Of a stretch of 64,000 bases of DNA, positions 47,350 through 55,660 are shown in pieces (within the stretch, counting starts at the first letter, position 1; every line of letters begins with the position of its first letter). Below the pieces are notes generated by a model, which had not been told where the DNA came from, did no database searches, and saw only the letters and a program-made list of their open reading frames with translations. The position numbers and the translations under genes are program-made. Source of the DNA: Labilibaculum filiforme (GTDB taxonomy: Bacteria; Bacteroidota; Bacteroidia; Bacteroidales; Marinifilaceae); the NCBI RefSeq assembly GCF_002843315.1, contig NZ_MVDD01000008.1, positions 62,001 through 126,000 on the forward strand. Direction: 5' to 3'.

Positions 47350-48150
47350 ATGAGTGAGCAAAAAAATCATAATTCCGGAAGTTCTCATTTACTCAGGAAT
47401 TATATTGTGTATGGTGTTCTAATTGTAATGATTGGAATTGCCTTGCAGTACGGGATTTTTTCCGTTATTGGAGTGAGGCAAAAAATGAAAATGTTTGATG
47501 AGCAGGTGGACGTAGTTTTGCTACCATTAAACGAAAAACATATGGATTCGGTGATTGTAGATTTGTTTCAAAAGAAAGTATTCTTAGAAACTCGTTTTCA
47601 AATGTCGAAAAACGATTCAATTAGTTTGTCGTTAAATCTAAAAGACAGTCTTTTACAACTGGAAATGAAAGGAGTGGTGATAAAATCAACAAAAATTACT
47701 GATTTTGAAGTCGATGAGTTTTTGTATCAGTTAAAACCAGCTACCTACCAACATCTATTTGGTACTCAGATGAAGGTGAAGAGTTATTTATCGACCATTA
47801 GCAAGGCTCCAATTGTGGTAAAAAAAGCGCCTAAAGATACCACCGAAGCTCAAGCTGCCAGCGCAAAAATAGATTCCGTAAAAACGGAAGCAGTGCATTG
47901 GATGCTAACTTTAGATAAAGAAATTATTCTGAAAATTGAAGGAAGCGATGAGTTTTCGCGATCGGATTGGTGGAATGGACAAATGTTTTGGTTTCGGGAG
48001 GATTTGAATAGTTTTAAAAATTTAAAGGAGACTATTCGTTTTAAAGTTCCTGAATATTATCCTGAAATTCGATTGGTAATTTCAGAAGCCGAGGCCAAAG
48101 CCATCTATCGTGCTTTGCCATCAAAACCATTTGTTGGTATCAGATTATAG
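47350..48150 (+). CDS. membrane-anchored protein, possible catalytically dead YkuD-like domain
   Basis: A 266-residue protein from ATG 47350; an earlier in-frame start at 47323 would overlap the transpeptidase. It has one membrane helix (~13-38) and a long periplasmic part. The last residues (LVISEAEAKAIYRALPSKPFV) parallel the C-terminus of the preceding enzyme (MNDEDLKTVYQSLPIGAKVFIY), yet there is no HGC motif. It may therefore be a degenerate transpeptidase-like accessory protein. Its place directly behind two active enzymes supports a regulatory or scaffolding role. Tentative. Confidence 0.6.
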   Translation: MSEQKNHNSGSSHLLRNYIVYGVLIVMIGIALQYGIFSVIGVRQKMKMFDEQVDVVLLPLNEKHMDSVIVDLFQKKVFLETRFQMSKNDSISLSLNLKDSLLQLEMKGVVIKSTKITDFEVDEFLYQLKPATYQHLFGTQMKVKSYLSTISKAPIVVKKAPKDTTEAQAASAKIDSVKTEAVHWMLTLDKEIILKIEGSDEFSRSDWWNGQMFWFREDLNSFKNLKETIRFKVPEYYPEIRLVISEAEAKAIYRALPSKPFVGIRL

Positions 48151-48202
48151 TAAATGAAGAAGTGCTGGGTTAATGTAAGTAGTAATTTCTATAAAACGAA
48201 AA

Positions 48203-48310
48203 GTCCGGGAACCACCCCGGACCTAATCTAACCCATTTTAATCTATGAAAACCTAATCCTCTCGGAAAGGATAGTACAAACTTATGAAAACTATCTGGAT
48301 TGAAAATGCT
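48203..48310. other. conserved-looking leader with GC-rich hairpin and two short ATG frames
   Basis: Hairpin GTCCGGG / CCCGGAC (48203-48222, 6-nt loop), then ACCTAATCTAACCCATTTTA, a 3-codon frame ATGAAAACCTAA (48245) and a 12-residue frame MKTIWIENAKRC (48283-48321). The layout resembles the leaders placed before susC-type genes in this phylum, but no such gene follows on the plus strand. On the minus strand the stem is followed by TTTTCGTTTT, so it could instead be a terminator. Confidence 0.4.
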
Positions 48311-48629
48311 AAAAGATGTTAATTAAGGTTAAACAGAATTTGTAGAGAAGTAAAATTTTAATTGGCATTTTTTTGTTTGTTATTTTTAAAGCTTGATTTT
48401 GTACCTGTGAGATTGTCGCAATGTGCTGTAGTTGAGGACATAGTTCGACAGAGCGTAATGAATCATATCTTAGCAAATATCAATTAACTATTTTATTTGT
48501 CAGGATTGTTGATAATACTCTTGTTGCTTCCTGGTCATTATAAAAGCTTACTTCCTTGTTCGGGCACTTTCATAATACTATTTTTTATTATTATTAGATA
48601 TGGGAAATATCCGTTAATTACAATTCAAT
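48311..48629. other. intergenic region, no gene seen
   Basis: Between the leader-like element and the end of the minus-strand hydrolase. AT-rich, with several short poor frames and no clear signal. It may hold the remains of a deleted gene once served by the leader. Confidence 0.4.
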
Positions 48630-50303
48630 TTATCGTTGAATAATTCCACCTTCCAAAACGCTTGATTTTTGATTCTCTTGCAAAATTGTAACTCGAACAT
48701 GTATTTGTTCTCCTCTTTCTTTAAATTTTCTAGCTTCTAAGGTCAAGCAAGTTTTTTCGAAAGATTGTAAAGACGGAACTGTTCCTGTTGCAATTGTTTT
48801 CCATTGATCATCTTCTTGATATTCTATATTTAGTTGCGAAGGAATCGATGATATTTGCCCAAAGTTTTGAACTTCAATTTCAATTTTTAATTTATTGTTG
48901 CTGATTCCATTCAGTACAGGAAATTTGGCAGAAAGTGCCTGCTGATTGTATTCCAACCAAGGCAAACGTGCATAGCCAAAAAGTAGATCCCCTTTTTTTG
49001 TTTTACCGAGTAATTTTCCCGTAAAATTTTCTTTAGTGAAGCCATTACCAGATGCTTTAAAAAGAAGAATTAAGTGATCTCCTGATTTTTCGGTTTTATA
49101 AACTGTACAGCCACGACCATAATTTACTTCTTCCGAAGCTCCAAAACGAAGAGATGGAATATTTAGGTCTTTCTGTGGATTAAAATCAGCTTCAGCTTTT
49201 ACCAACACGCGAATTATTTTGGTGGAAGCATCAATTTTATCCTGATCTAAGATAGTAATAAGTCGACCTACGCTTAATGGAATTGCAATGTTTTTTGAGC
49301 TGTGCGTGTCGCTGCCTAGATCCTGCTTTTTAATGGTATCGGCTACGGCAAAATTGGCTTGGTATGCTCGTCCATACTCATCTTGTAGCATTTTAATGCG
49401 TTCGAATTTATACCAGCCTTCCACCTGTCCATTTTCATGACGAGCAATTCCAGGCATATAGGCTTCGCCAGTATCCAATTTCCAGTTGATGCCATCTTTA
49501 GAGCGCAAATAGTAGGCAATACGTCCTAGCCAGTCGTTTACAATCATGTGGTACTGAATGTTGGTTCGCCAAACAACCGGATCTTCATACCGTCCGTCGT
49601 AGGGTGGGTAGGTGCTTTTTTCACTTACCTGATAGTAAGGAGGAAGTCCGGTTTGACTAAACCAAATACCTCCGCCACGACAAACCATCAAATACGAACC
49701 ATCTTCACGTTGTGCAAATGTATGGTTAGACATATGGTCGAAAACGGGACGTTCTCTTTGGTCGTAAGTAAACTTGTTGTATTCCCAGGGTCCGTTTAAC
49801 GATTTGGCAATGTAGTAGCCATCATTTACGTAAAGGAAAAAACGCCCATCTTTTAATGGGTATATTTCAGGATTGTGTCCTTTCCCAATTACATCAATCA
49901 CTTTAAAAGGCCCTATCGAATTCGTTGAAATTGCATGAACCGTTTCTGAATTTGGCCATTCCATGTGTCCTTTCTTCGAATCTTCGCGCCAGCGACACAA
50001 AAACTGGTGAAACTTGCCGTCGTCGGCCTTGATAATATTTCCACCCCAGTACGACCATTCGTTATCTTCAATTCCATTATTGGTGTAACGTGGTTTAACG
50101 GCCGCTGTTCCCCAATTTTCAGCACTTAATTTTCCGTTGGCTGGCATGGGCAGAAATCTATCCATGAAACGTCCGCCGTAAACAAGACCTTCCCATTCTG
50201 CTGGGCGTTGTCGCTCTATATCTTGCGCTTGCGATGGTATCGTAAACAAAATGGCAAGAATAATTAAAGCGAATATAATTTGATGATTGAATTTCATGTG
50301 CAT
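48630..50303 (-). CDS. beta-propeller glycoside hydrolase-like protein of a sulfated-glycan locus
   Basis: A 557-residue secreted protein (signal peptide to ~27, PSQAQDIERQ; start at 50303 or 50297). Residues ~50-340 show the repeated W/Y-rich blades of five-bladed propeller hydrolases (WSYWGGNIIKADDGKFHQF, IGKGHNPEIYPLKDGRFFLY, YEDPVVWRTNIQYHMI, with an acidic residue per blade). A C-terminal ~200-residue beta-sandwich follows. It is related in layout to the GH43/GH117 clans but I cannot assign a numbered family. It lies 50 bp downstream of a sulfatase in the same operon, so a sulfated algal or mucin-type glycan is the likely substrate. Confidence 0.7.
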   Translation of the reverse strand: MHMKFNHQIIFALIILAILFTIPSQAQDIERQRPAEWEGLVYGGRFMDRFLPMPANGKLSAENWGTAAVKPRYTNNGIEDNEWSYWGGNIIKADDGKFHQFLCRWREDSKKGHMEWPNSETVHAISTNSIGPFKVIDVIGKGHNPEIYPLKDGRFFLYVNDGYYIAKSLNGPWEYNKFTYDQRERPVFDHMSNHTFAQREDGSYLMVCRGGGIWFSQTGLPPYYQVSEKSTYPPYDGRYEDPVVWRTNIQYHMIVNDWLGRIAYYLRSKDGINWKLDTGEAYMPGIARHENGQVEGWYKFERIKMLQDEYGRAYQANFAVADTIKKQDLGSDTHSSKNIAIPLSVGRLITILDQDKIDASTKIIRVLVKAEADFNPQKDLNIPSLRFGASEEVNYGRGCTVYKTEKSGDHLILLFKASGNGFTKENFTGKLLGKTKKGDLLFGYARLPWLEYNQQALSAKFPVLNGISNNKLKIEIEVQNFGQISSIPSQLNIEYQEDDQWKTIATGTVPSLQSFEKTCLTLEARKFKERGEQIHVRVTILQENQKSSVLEGGIIQR

Positions 50304-50353
50304 CTATTTTGTTAGTTTCAATTTATTTTTTGATGTGTTTTTTGTAAAAAGAT

Positions 50354-51889
50354 TTATTGATCCCTTTTTACAGAATATCCTTGTTGGCGATATTTCTGTA
50401 GCAAGGAATCTAGAACCATAACTTTACCCTGATTTTCAGTGTAAAGATTTACTCTTTGTTCAGCATCATTTTCCAGATCAAACAAAAGACCTTTGGTTTT
50501 AAAATCAGAATAGTTTCTTAATTTTTTAAAGGATGCCGGCATTTTTGAAATTTCACCTGTTGGTTTGTTGATATACAGCCACTTTCCTTGTCGTAAACCA
50601 TACATTCCTTTATAAGTATTTTGAACGGTTGCTTCACGAATAGGAGATGAATAGGTTTTGCCTTTTAGTACAGCTGACAAATCATAGCTGTCTGGAGCTG
50701 CGTTTTTAGGGATTTTAATTTTAGTAATAGCGGCTATGGTTGCCATAATATCAACCTGAGAAATTACTTCCTTGGAAATCGAACCAGCTTGAATATTTCC
50801 AGGCCATTTAACTACGAAAGGAATGTGGTGTCCTCCTTCCCATACATCGCGTTTTAATCCACGGAATTCGCCCATACTGAAGTGCCCATATTTTTCAGCT
50901 CGTTCAAAAGCAAATCGTTCAGGGCCGTTGTCCGAACTAAAAATAACAAGAGTATTTTCTTCAAACCCATTTTCTTTTAGGGCTTTTAAAATTTCGCCGG
51001 CAACCCAATCGGTTTGAACCATAAAATCGCCATATGCACCTGCCTTCGATTTTCCATCAAACTCATCGTTAGGAATAATAGGAGCGTGAGGAGCGGGAAG
51101 TGCCAAATACAAAAAGAAAGGTCGGTCACCCTTTTGTTTGCCAATCCATTCCTTCGTTTTTTGTGTTAGTGTTGGCAAAACTTTATAAGGATCCCAGTTT
51201 TTTACTTTCGGTCCAGGACGAGAATCCCAATCAGCTTCTTTTACTTCCCTTTCGAATTGATTAAATTCAAAAATAGCATTGGGAGCTTCTACAAATTTAT
51301 CATTCTCAATAAAAGCGTATGGAGGAAAATTGATGGTTCCATCGCCAAAGTAGTAGTCAAAACCCTGGTCAAGAGGGCCTCCAGTAAGTGGTTTGCTCCA
51401 ATCAAGATCTTTTAATTCGTACATTTTATGTGTTTTTCCCCAATATTCTCGTTCGCCCGATGGTTCTTCATTAATAAAATTCCAATTCCATCCTAAATGC
51501 CACTTTCCTATACATGCTGTGGCATAACCTGTTTCTCTTAATATTTCAGGAAGGGTAATGTCTTGCTCTTTAAACATAGGTGGACCAAAAGACTCAACAA
51601 TGTTGTGTGTACGTCGCCAGTGATATTGACCTGTTAGTAAAGCAAAACGACTAGGGGAACAAATACCCGATGAGCTATGAGCATCGGTAAAGCGCATTCC
51701 TTCACTAGCTAATTTGTCAAGATTTGGAGTTGGAATCTTTGAATCGGGATTCTGACAATTTAAATCACCATAGCCCATGTCATCAGCATATATTATTACA
51801 ATATTGGGTTTTGGTGCCTGTTTTTGTTCGCAACTTGTAAATCCTAATAGTAGAAGGAAAGCCAAATTAAGCGGGATTAGTATTTTCAT
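50354..51889 (-). CDS. S1-family sulfatase lipoprotein
   Basis: A 511-residue formylglycine-dependent sulfatase with a lipoprotein signal ([12 protein letters not shown]). Asp-Asp metal ligands lie in [15 protein letters not shown]. The modification site is Cys77 in [16 protein letters not shown], which matches C-x-P-x-R for conversion to formylglycine. [10 protein letters not shown] supplies further metal ligands. It removes sulfate esters from glycans in the periplasm or at the surface. It is the first gene of a two-gene operon with the propeller hydrolase. No SusCD pair accompanies it. Confidence 0.92.
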   Translation of the reverse strand: MKILIPLNLAFLLLLGFTSCEQKQAPKPNIVIIYADDMGYGDLNCQNPDSKIPTPNLDKLASEGMRFTDAHSSSGICSPSRFALLTGQYHWRRTHNIVESFGPPMFKEQDITLPEILRETGYATACIGKWHLGWNWNFINEEPSGEREYWGKTHKMYELKDLDWSKPLTGGPLDQGFDYYFGDGTINFPPYAFIENDKFVEAPNAIFEFNQFEREVKEADWDSRPGPKVKNWDPYKVLPTLTQKTKEWIGKQKGDRPFFLYLALPAPHAPIIPNDEFDGKSKAGAYGDFMVQTDWVAGEILKALKENGFEENTLVIFSSDNGPERFAFERAEKYGHFSMGEFRGLKRDVWEGGHHIPFVVKWPGNIQAGSISKEVISQVDIMATIAAITKIKIPKNAAPDSYDLSAVLKGKTYSSPIREATVQNTYKGMYGLRQGKWLYINKPTGEISKMPASFKKLRNYSDFKTKGLLFDLENDAEQRVNLYTENQGKVMVLDSLLQKYRQQGYSVKRDQ

Positions 51890-52117
51890 GCTATTATATG
51901 GTTTAATAATCTTTTTTTCTTGCTGTTTTTAATTTTGTATCGTATCGAAACCGATTTGTATAACAAAAATGATAAAAAGAGAGCAGGTGAATTCATTTTA
52001 GATCTTAGAAAAAACTAAACAATGTTAAAATAGAATGGAAAATATCTAAACAATTTAAGTTATTCTAATTAATTTCCCGCTGTTAAATTGCTGTTTAGCA
52101 AAAAATCAATTTTAACA

Positions 52118-53731
52118 ATGAGAAGTATCGCTTATAAACATCTCCTTATTTTCACCTTCGTTATATTGGTAAGTTCTGTTGTATGTGGAAACGTCAAAAA
52201 TGCGGATCGGATACAAAATCAATCCGATACAATAGTAACTCATTTTCAAATTCAATTGCGCAAAGCTGAGCATGCTGGCGATACAATTAAAATTATAAAT
52301 TATAAGCAGAAAATGATTCGTCACCTTTCTGGAATTGGGCGTTTTCATCAGGCATATGATAACATTTGGTCTTTACTTCCTCTGGTTCAGACAGACGAGT
52401 TTGCTATCGAAAAGTTGGAGCTGTTTCAGAAGTTAACGGGTTTGTATATTATTTTCGAGCAGTACGAAAAGGCCGGTAGCTACATTCAACAATCTTTTGA
52501 TTTGGTAGACGCAAACATTGAAGAGGAAAACTTGAAAGCGTACCATACAGGAATGATAAAAGGACAACAAGCATGGTTACTAATGAAGCAAAGCCGAAAT
52601 TATGAAATGGCTGAGAAGCTATTGTTGGAGAAATTGCGATTGATGCATCAAGCTAAGGCAAGCAGAAATGAGATTCGCTATACAAATTTGCAAATAAGTG
52701 AACTTTACCTTGATATGTTTAGAACCGAAGATGCGGGGAATTTACTTCGCACCATTTATGATGAAGTTGGTGAAGCGCCAATGCAGATTCATGCGCTTCT
52801 TTTTCATTATTACGGGCGATATTACAAGCAACTTTCAAAAAATGATTCTTCTATTTTTTACCTTCAAAAATCTATAGAAACAATTGACTTTTATCATATT
52901 CATCTCGACAAGAGAATTGATGACTTAGAGCTTTTGTCGGAATGCTATGTTGCTAAAGGAGATCATGAAAAGGCACTGCGGTATTTACTTGAATCCAAAA
53001 TGTTAAGCGATAGTTTGTTTGGAAGTAAGAGTACGTTAAATAAAGAGCTGTTCGAAATTAAAGACAAATACACATTGCGTTTGCAGGAAGAAGAACGAAA
53101 ATTTGATGCCCAGCGATTGGAACTCCTTGAACGTAAAAATCAGGTGTGGCTTTATAAATTATTGTCGTTGATTGCTTTATCAATTCTTATAATTACGGTG
53201 TTGCTTGTTTATTTTAACAGGCAAGCGAGTAAACTGCGTAACGAAAAGTTGTTATTAAAGAAGGAGCAGGAGCTTGAAAAACAAAAACAAAACGTTGTAC
53301 TCGAAGTAAAAAATAAAGAATTAATGAGCAGAGCATTACAAATGCTCGAACGAGACACAATTTTGAATGATCTGACTCAAAATATTGCAGATTTACCCAA
53401 TAATGATAAAACAATTGGGGAATTAAAGGACTTGGCGAATTCCATAAAAATCGACAAGTCTAAAAAGTGGGAGGAGTTTGAAATTCATTTCACGTCGGTT
53501 AATTCTCAATTTTTTAAGCTCCTGCGCGAAAATTTTTCGAAACTAACAGCCACCGATTTAAAATTCTGCGCTTTTATAAAACTTGGTTTTTCGAGTAAGG
53601 ACATGTCGGAATTGATGGGCATCAGTCCCGATAGTGTAAACACATCTCGCAGTAGAATACGAAAAAAGATGGGTCTGGATCGACAAACTAATATCGTAGA
53701 GTTTTTGCAGAAGTTGGAAATTATAGAATAG
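52118..53731 (+). CDS. TPR and coiled-coil regulator with C-terminal LuxR-type HTH
   Basis: A 537-residue protein from ATG 52118 (a TTG at 52088 is rejected). It has a signal/anchor segment (1-25), TPR-like helical repeats (~60-330), a membrane helix (LYKLLSLIALSILIITVLLVYF, ~347-368), a coiled coil (LRNEKLLLKKEQELEKQKQ) and a C-terminal DNA-binding domain (KLTATDLKFCAFIKLGFSS, then MSELMGISPDSVNTSRSRIR). This class of membrane-tethered regulators is common in Bacteroidota. It is divergent from the sulfatase operon, separated by 228 bp, and so is its most likely controller. Confidence 0.82.
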   Translation: MRSIAYKHLLIFTFVILVSSVVCGNVKNADRIQNQSDTIVTHFQIQLRKAEHAGDTIKIINYKQKMIRHLSGIGRFHQAYDNIWSLLPLVQTDEFAIEKLELFQKLTGLYIIFEQYEKAGSYIQQSFDLVDANIEEENLKAYHTGMIKGQQAWLLMKQSRNYEMAEKLLLEKLRLMHQAKASRNEIRYTNLQISELYLDMFRTEDAGNLLRTIYDEVGEAPMQIHALLFHYYGRYYKQLSKNDSSIFYLQKSIETIDFYHIHLDKRIDDLELLSECYVAKGDHEKALRYLLESKMLSDSLFGSKSTLNKELFEIKDKYTLRLQEEERKFDAQRLELLERKNQVWLYKLLSLIALSILIITVLLVYFNRQASKLRNEKLLLKKEQELEKQKQNVVLEVKNKELMSRALQMLERDTILNDLTQNIADLPNNDKTIGELKDLANSIKIDKSKKWEEFEIHFTSVNSQFFKLLRENFSKLTATDLKFCAFIKLGFSSKDMSELMGISPDSVNTSRSRIRKKMGLDRQTNIVEFLQKLEIIE

Positions 53732-53901
53732 CTTCTGGAATTCGAAAAATACATACTATAGTGTAGAAATCATTTAAGGAATTACATCATCCAAAACCAT
53801 TGAAAAGTTCATGGTATACCTGAAGCTTTCATTAAAATGATGAAAAGTTTACGTTATACTTGAAACTTTTTAGATGGGATGAGCTATTTTCTGATGTATT
53901 C

Positions 53902-53937
53902 GAGACTTCTTGAATACTATTTTTTAATAGGTAATCT
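53902..53937. repeat. flanking direct repeat, left copy
   Basis: Begins GAGACTTCTTGAATACTAT. It matches 55619-55654 at 31 of 36 positions in the same orientation. The two copies bracket the hipBST-like operon together with its operators. Confidence 0.7.
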
Positions 53938-53957
53938 ATATGTGTGTCGATTTTAAT

Positions 53958-53975
53958 TATACCCGAAAGGGTATA
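53958..53975. promoter_or_regulatory. operator palindrome O1 of the hipBST-like operon
   Basis: TATACCCGAAAGGGTATA, perfect 7-bp arms around GAAA. It begins exactly 40 bp before O2. It is the typical form of a HipB-bound site. Confidence 0.78.
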
Positions 53976-53997
53976 ATGTGTTGTTGAATCTTTTTTT

Positions 53998-54015
53998 TAT
54001 ACCCGAACAGGTATA
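53998..54015. promoter_or_regulatory. operator palindrome O2 of the hipBST-like operon
   Basis: TATACCCGAACAGGTATA, identical to O3, with 6-bp perfect arms. Exactly 40 bp from both O1 and O3. Confidence 0.78.
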
Positions 54016-54037
54016 CTATTAAATTATTTACTATATT

Positions 54038-54055
54038 TATACCCGAACAGGTATA
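54038..54055. promoter_or_regulatory. operator palindrome O3 of the hipBST-like operon
   Basis: TATACCCGAACAGGTATA, ending 16 bp before the hipB start. A protein bound here would block transcription start or early elongation. Confidence 0.78.
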
Positions 54056-54071
54056 ATGAAAGAGAATTTAT

Positions 54072-54269
54072 ATGATATTATCACAATTCTTAAAAGAAAA
54101 ACGCAAGTTACTTAAGCTTACCCAGCAAGATCTTGCGGACAAGGCAGGTGTCGGTATAAGGTTTGTTCGTGATTTGGAACAAGGGAAAGAAACTTTGCGA
54201 ATGGATAAGGTCAATCAAGTCTTAAAACTGTTTGGTCACGAATTGGGACCAATAATAATAGAAAGGTAA
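54072..54269 (+). CDS. hipB: HipB-like antitoxin/repressor (Xre HTH)
   Basis: A 65-residue protein that is nearly all helix-turn-helix: LKLTQQDLADKAGVGIRFVRDLEQGKETLRMDKVNQVL. It corresponds to the y4mF-type HipB subgroup. It should bind the three upstream palindromes as a dimer and repress the operon, alone or in complex with the toxin parts. The gap to the next gene is 3 bp. Confidence 0.88.
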   Translation: MILSQFLKEKRKLLKLTQQDLADKAGVGIRFVRDLEQGKETLRMDKVNQVLKLFGHELGPIIIER

Positions 54270-54272
54270 GCT

Positions 54273-54590
54273 ATGAGAAAAGCAAAAGTATATATGCATG
54301 ACAAATGGGCTGGTCTCATTCTAGAAAATGAGGATGGTTTTCAATTTTCATACACCGAAGAGTATTTAAAAATGGAAAATCCTGAACCTGTAAGCTTAAC
54401 ATTGCCTTTAACAAACAAAGAGTATAAAAGCAGTACCATGTTTCCTTTTTTTGATGGTTTAATACCAGAAGGATGGCTTTTGGATATTGCTGAAAAAAAC
54501 TGGAAGCTTCGTGAAACAGATCGTATGGGACTACTTATGGTATGCTGTAAGGACTGTATTGGGGCAGTAAGTATAATTGGGGAAGAATAG
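54273..54590 (+). CDS. HipS-like protein (HipA N-terminal subdomain as a separate gene)
   Basis: A 105-residue protein equivalent to the first subdomain of HipA: MRKAKVYMHDKWAGLILEN, then PVSLTLPLTNKEY and FPFFDGLIPEGWLLD. In the hipBST systems of Enterobacteria this part is a separate protein, HipS, that acts as the antitoxin while HipB augments it. The same split exists here, with 3 bp to hipB and 23 bp to the kinase gene. Confidence 0.85.
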   Translation: MRKAKVYMHDKWAGLILENEDGFQFSYTEEYLKMENPEPVSLTLPLTNKEYKSSTMFPFFDGLIPEGWLLDIAEKNWKLRETDRMGLLMVCCKDCIGAVSIIGEE

Positions 54591-54613
54591 AGTAAAAAAT
54601 AGAACTGGAAAGA

Positions 54614-55570
54614 ATGAATAAAGTATGTCTTAATTGCTATCAACCTTTGAAAGAAGGGCAAAATGATTTCCATCCTGCTTGTTGCAAGAAGATCTTTAAT
54701 CGGAAAGATGTTCCTGTATTACCCTATTCTGAAGATCAAATATTGGAGTTGGCAAATCAGGTTATTAAAAGTCAGATAGCTGTAACCGGAGTTCAGCCGA
54801 AACTTTCAATGGAGATTGCTAAAAGCAAAGATGATCAGGGGCAGATGAGGTTTACAATTGTTGGATTATGGGGTGGATATATCCTAAAACCACCAACACA
54901 GCGTTTTTGCAATATGCCAGAATTAGAAGATCTCACTCTGCATTTAGCAAGCATCGCTAAGATAGAAACGGTTCCTCATTCTTTAATTAGAATGCAGAAT
55001 GGTAAGCTGGCTTATATAACCAAACGTATCGATCGGGTAGATGGGAAGAAACTCCATATGGAGGATATGTGTCAACTTACCGAACGATTAACAGAATTTA
55101 AATACCGTGGTTCGTATGAACAGATTGGTAAGGCAATTGAAAAATACTCAATGAATCCTGGATTGGATTTGGTTAATTTTTTTGAGCAGGTGGTGTTTTC
55201 ATTTTTAACAGGTAATGCTGATATGCATCTAAAAAATTTCTCTTTAATTAATAATCCAATCCTTGGTTACGTTTTGACTCCGGCGTATGATATGCTCTCT
55301 ACTGCGCTTATAATGCCTGAGGATGATGAAGATTTGGCTCTTACTCTTAATGCTAAGAAGAAGAAAATTAAACGTAAGGATTTTACTTCTGCTTTTAACT
55401 TGTTTGAAATCCCAGAGAAAACACAGAATAATATATTTTTAAAATTTGAGAAGGTTGTGCCTTCTTGGTTTGAGTTAATTAAGATTAGCTTTCTTCCCGA
55501 AGATATGAAAGAAGCCTATATTGAATTGATTCTAATGCGAGCGGGAAGATTGGATTTAAATTTGAAATAA
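54614..55570 (+). CDS. HipT-like Ser/Thr kinase toxin with N-terminal Cys cluster
   Basis: A 318-residue HipA-type kinase lacking the first subdomain. It starts with a CLNC...HPACC cluster (residues 5-26), a probable zinc knuckle not present in E. coli HipA. The kinase part has the gatekeeper loop AVTGVQPKLSM (~55), catalytic TGNADMHLKNFSLI (Asp ~202) and metal-binding AYDMLST (~222). Known HipA and HipT toxins phosphorylate aminoacyl-tRNA synthetases and stop growth. The target here is unknown. The gene ends in an intact stop and looks functional. Confidence 0.87.
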   Translation: MNKVCLNCYQPLKEGQNDFHPACCKKIFNRKDVPVLPYSEDQILELANQVIKSQIAVTGVQPKLSMEIAKSKDDQGQMRFTIVGLWGGYILKPPTQRFCNMPELEDLTLHLASIAKIETVPHSLIRMQNGKLAYITKRIDRVDGKKLHMEDMCQLTERLTEFKYRGSYEQIGKAIEKYSMNPGLDLVNFFEQVVFSFLTGNADMHLKNFSLINNPILGYVLTPAYDMLSTALIMPEDDEDLALTLNAKKKKIKRKDFTSAFNLFEIPEKTQNNIFLKFEKVVPSWFELIKISFLPEDMKEAYIELILMRAGRLDLNLK

Positions 55571-55618
55571 AAACAGATCGAAATTTGAAGGACTAATGAG
55601 GTGTTCTCTTATGAATTA

Positions 55619-55654
55619 GAGACTTCTTAAGTACTATTTATTAATAGATCATCT
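55619..55654. repeat. flanking direct repeat, right copy
   Basis: Begins GAGACTTCTTAAGTACTATT, 31 of 36 identical to 53902-53937. It ends at the left end of the IS element. Confidence 0.7.
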
Positions 55655-55660
55655 CACTAG

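Larger units (their letters stand above)
53732..54071. promoter_or_regulatory. repeat-rich control region upstream of the hipBST-like operon
   Basis: A 340-bp region without genes. From left to right: two degenerate inverted repeats 40 bp apart (GAAAAGTT...TATAC...TGAA...CTTT at 53802 and 53842), the second with perfect arms AAAAGTTT / AAACTTTT; a 36-bp repeat unit at 53902-53937 that recurs after the operon; and three operator palindromes listed separately. Confidence 0.7.

Noticed and set aside
53958-54055. Short CRISPR-like array (18-bp repeats every 40 bp)
   Set aside because: Only three palindromic 18-mers, directly before a HipB-type gene; operators explain them better and no cas gene is present.
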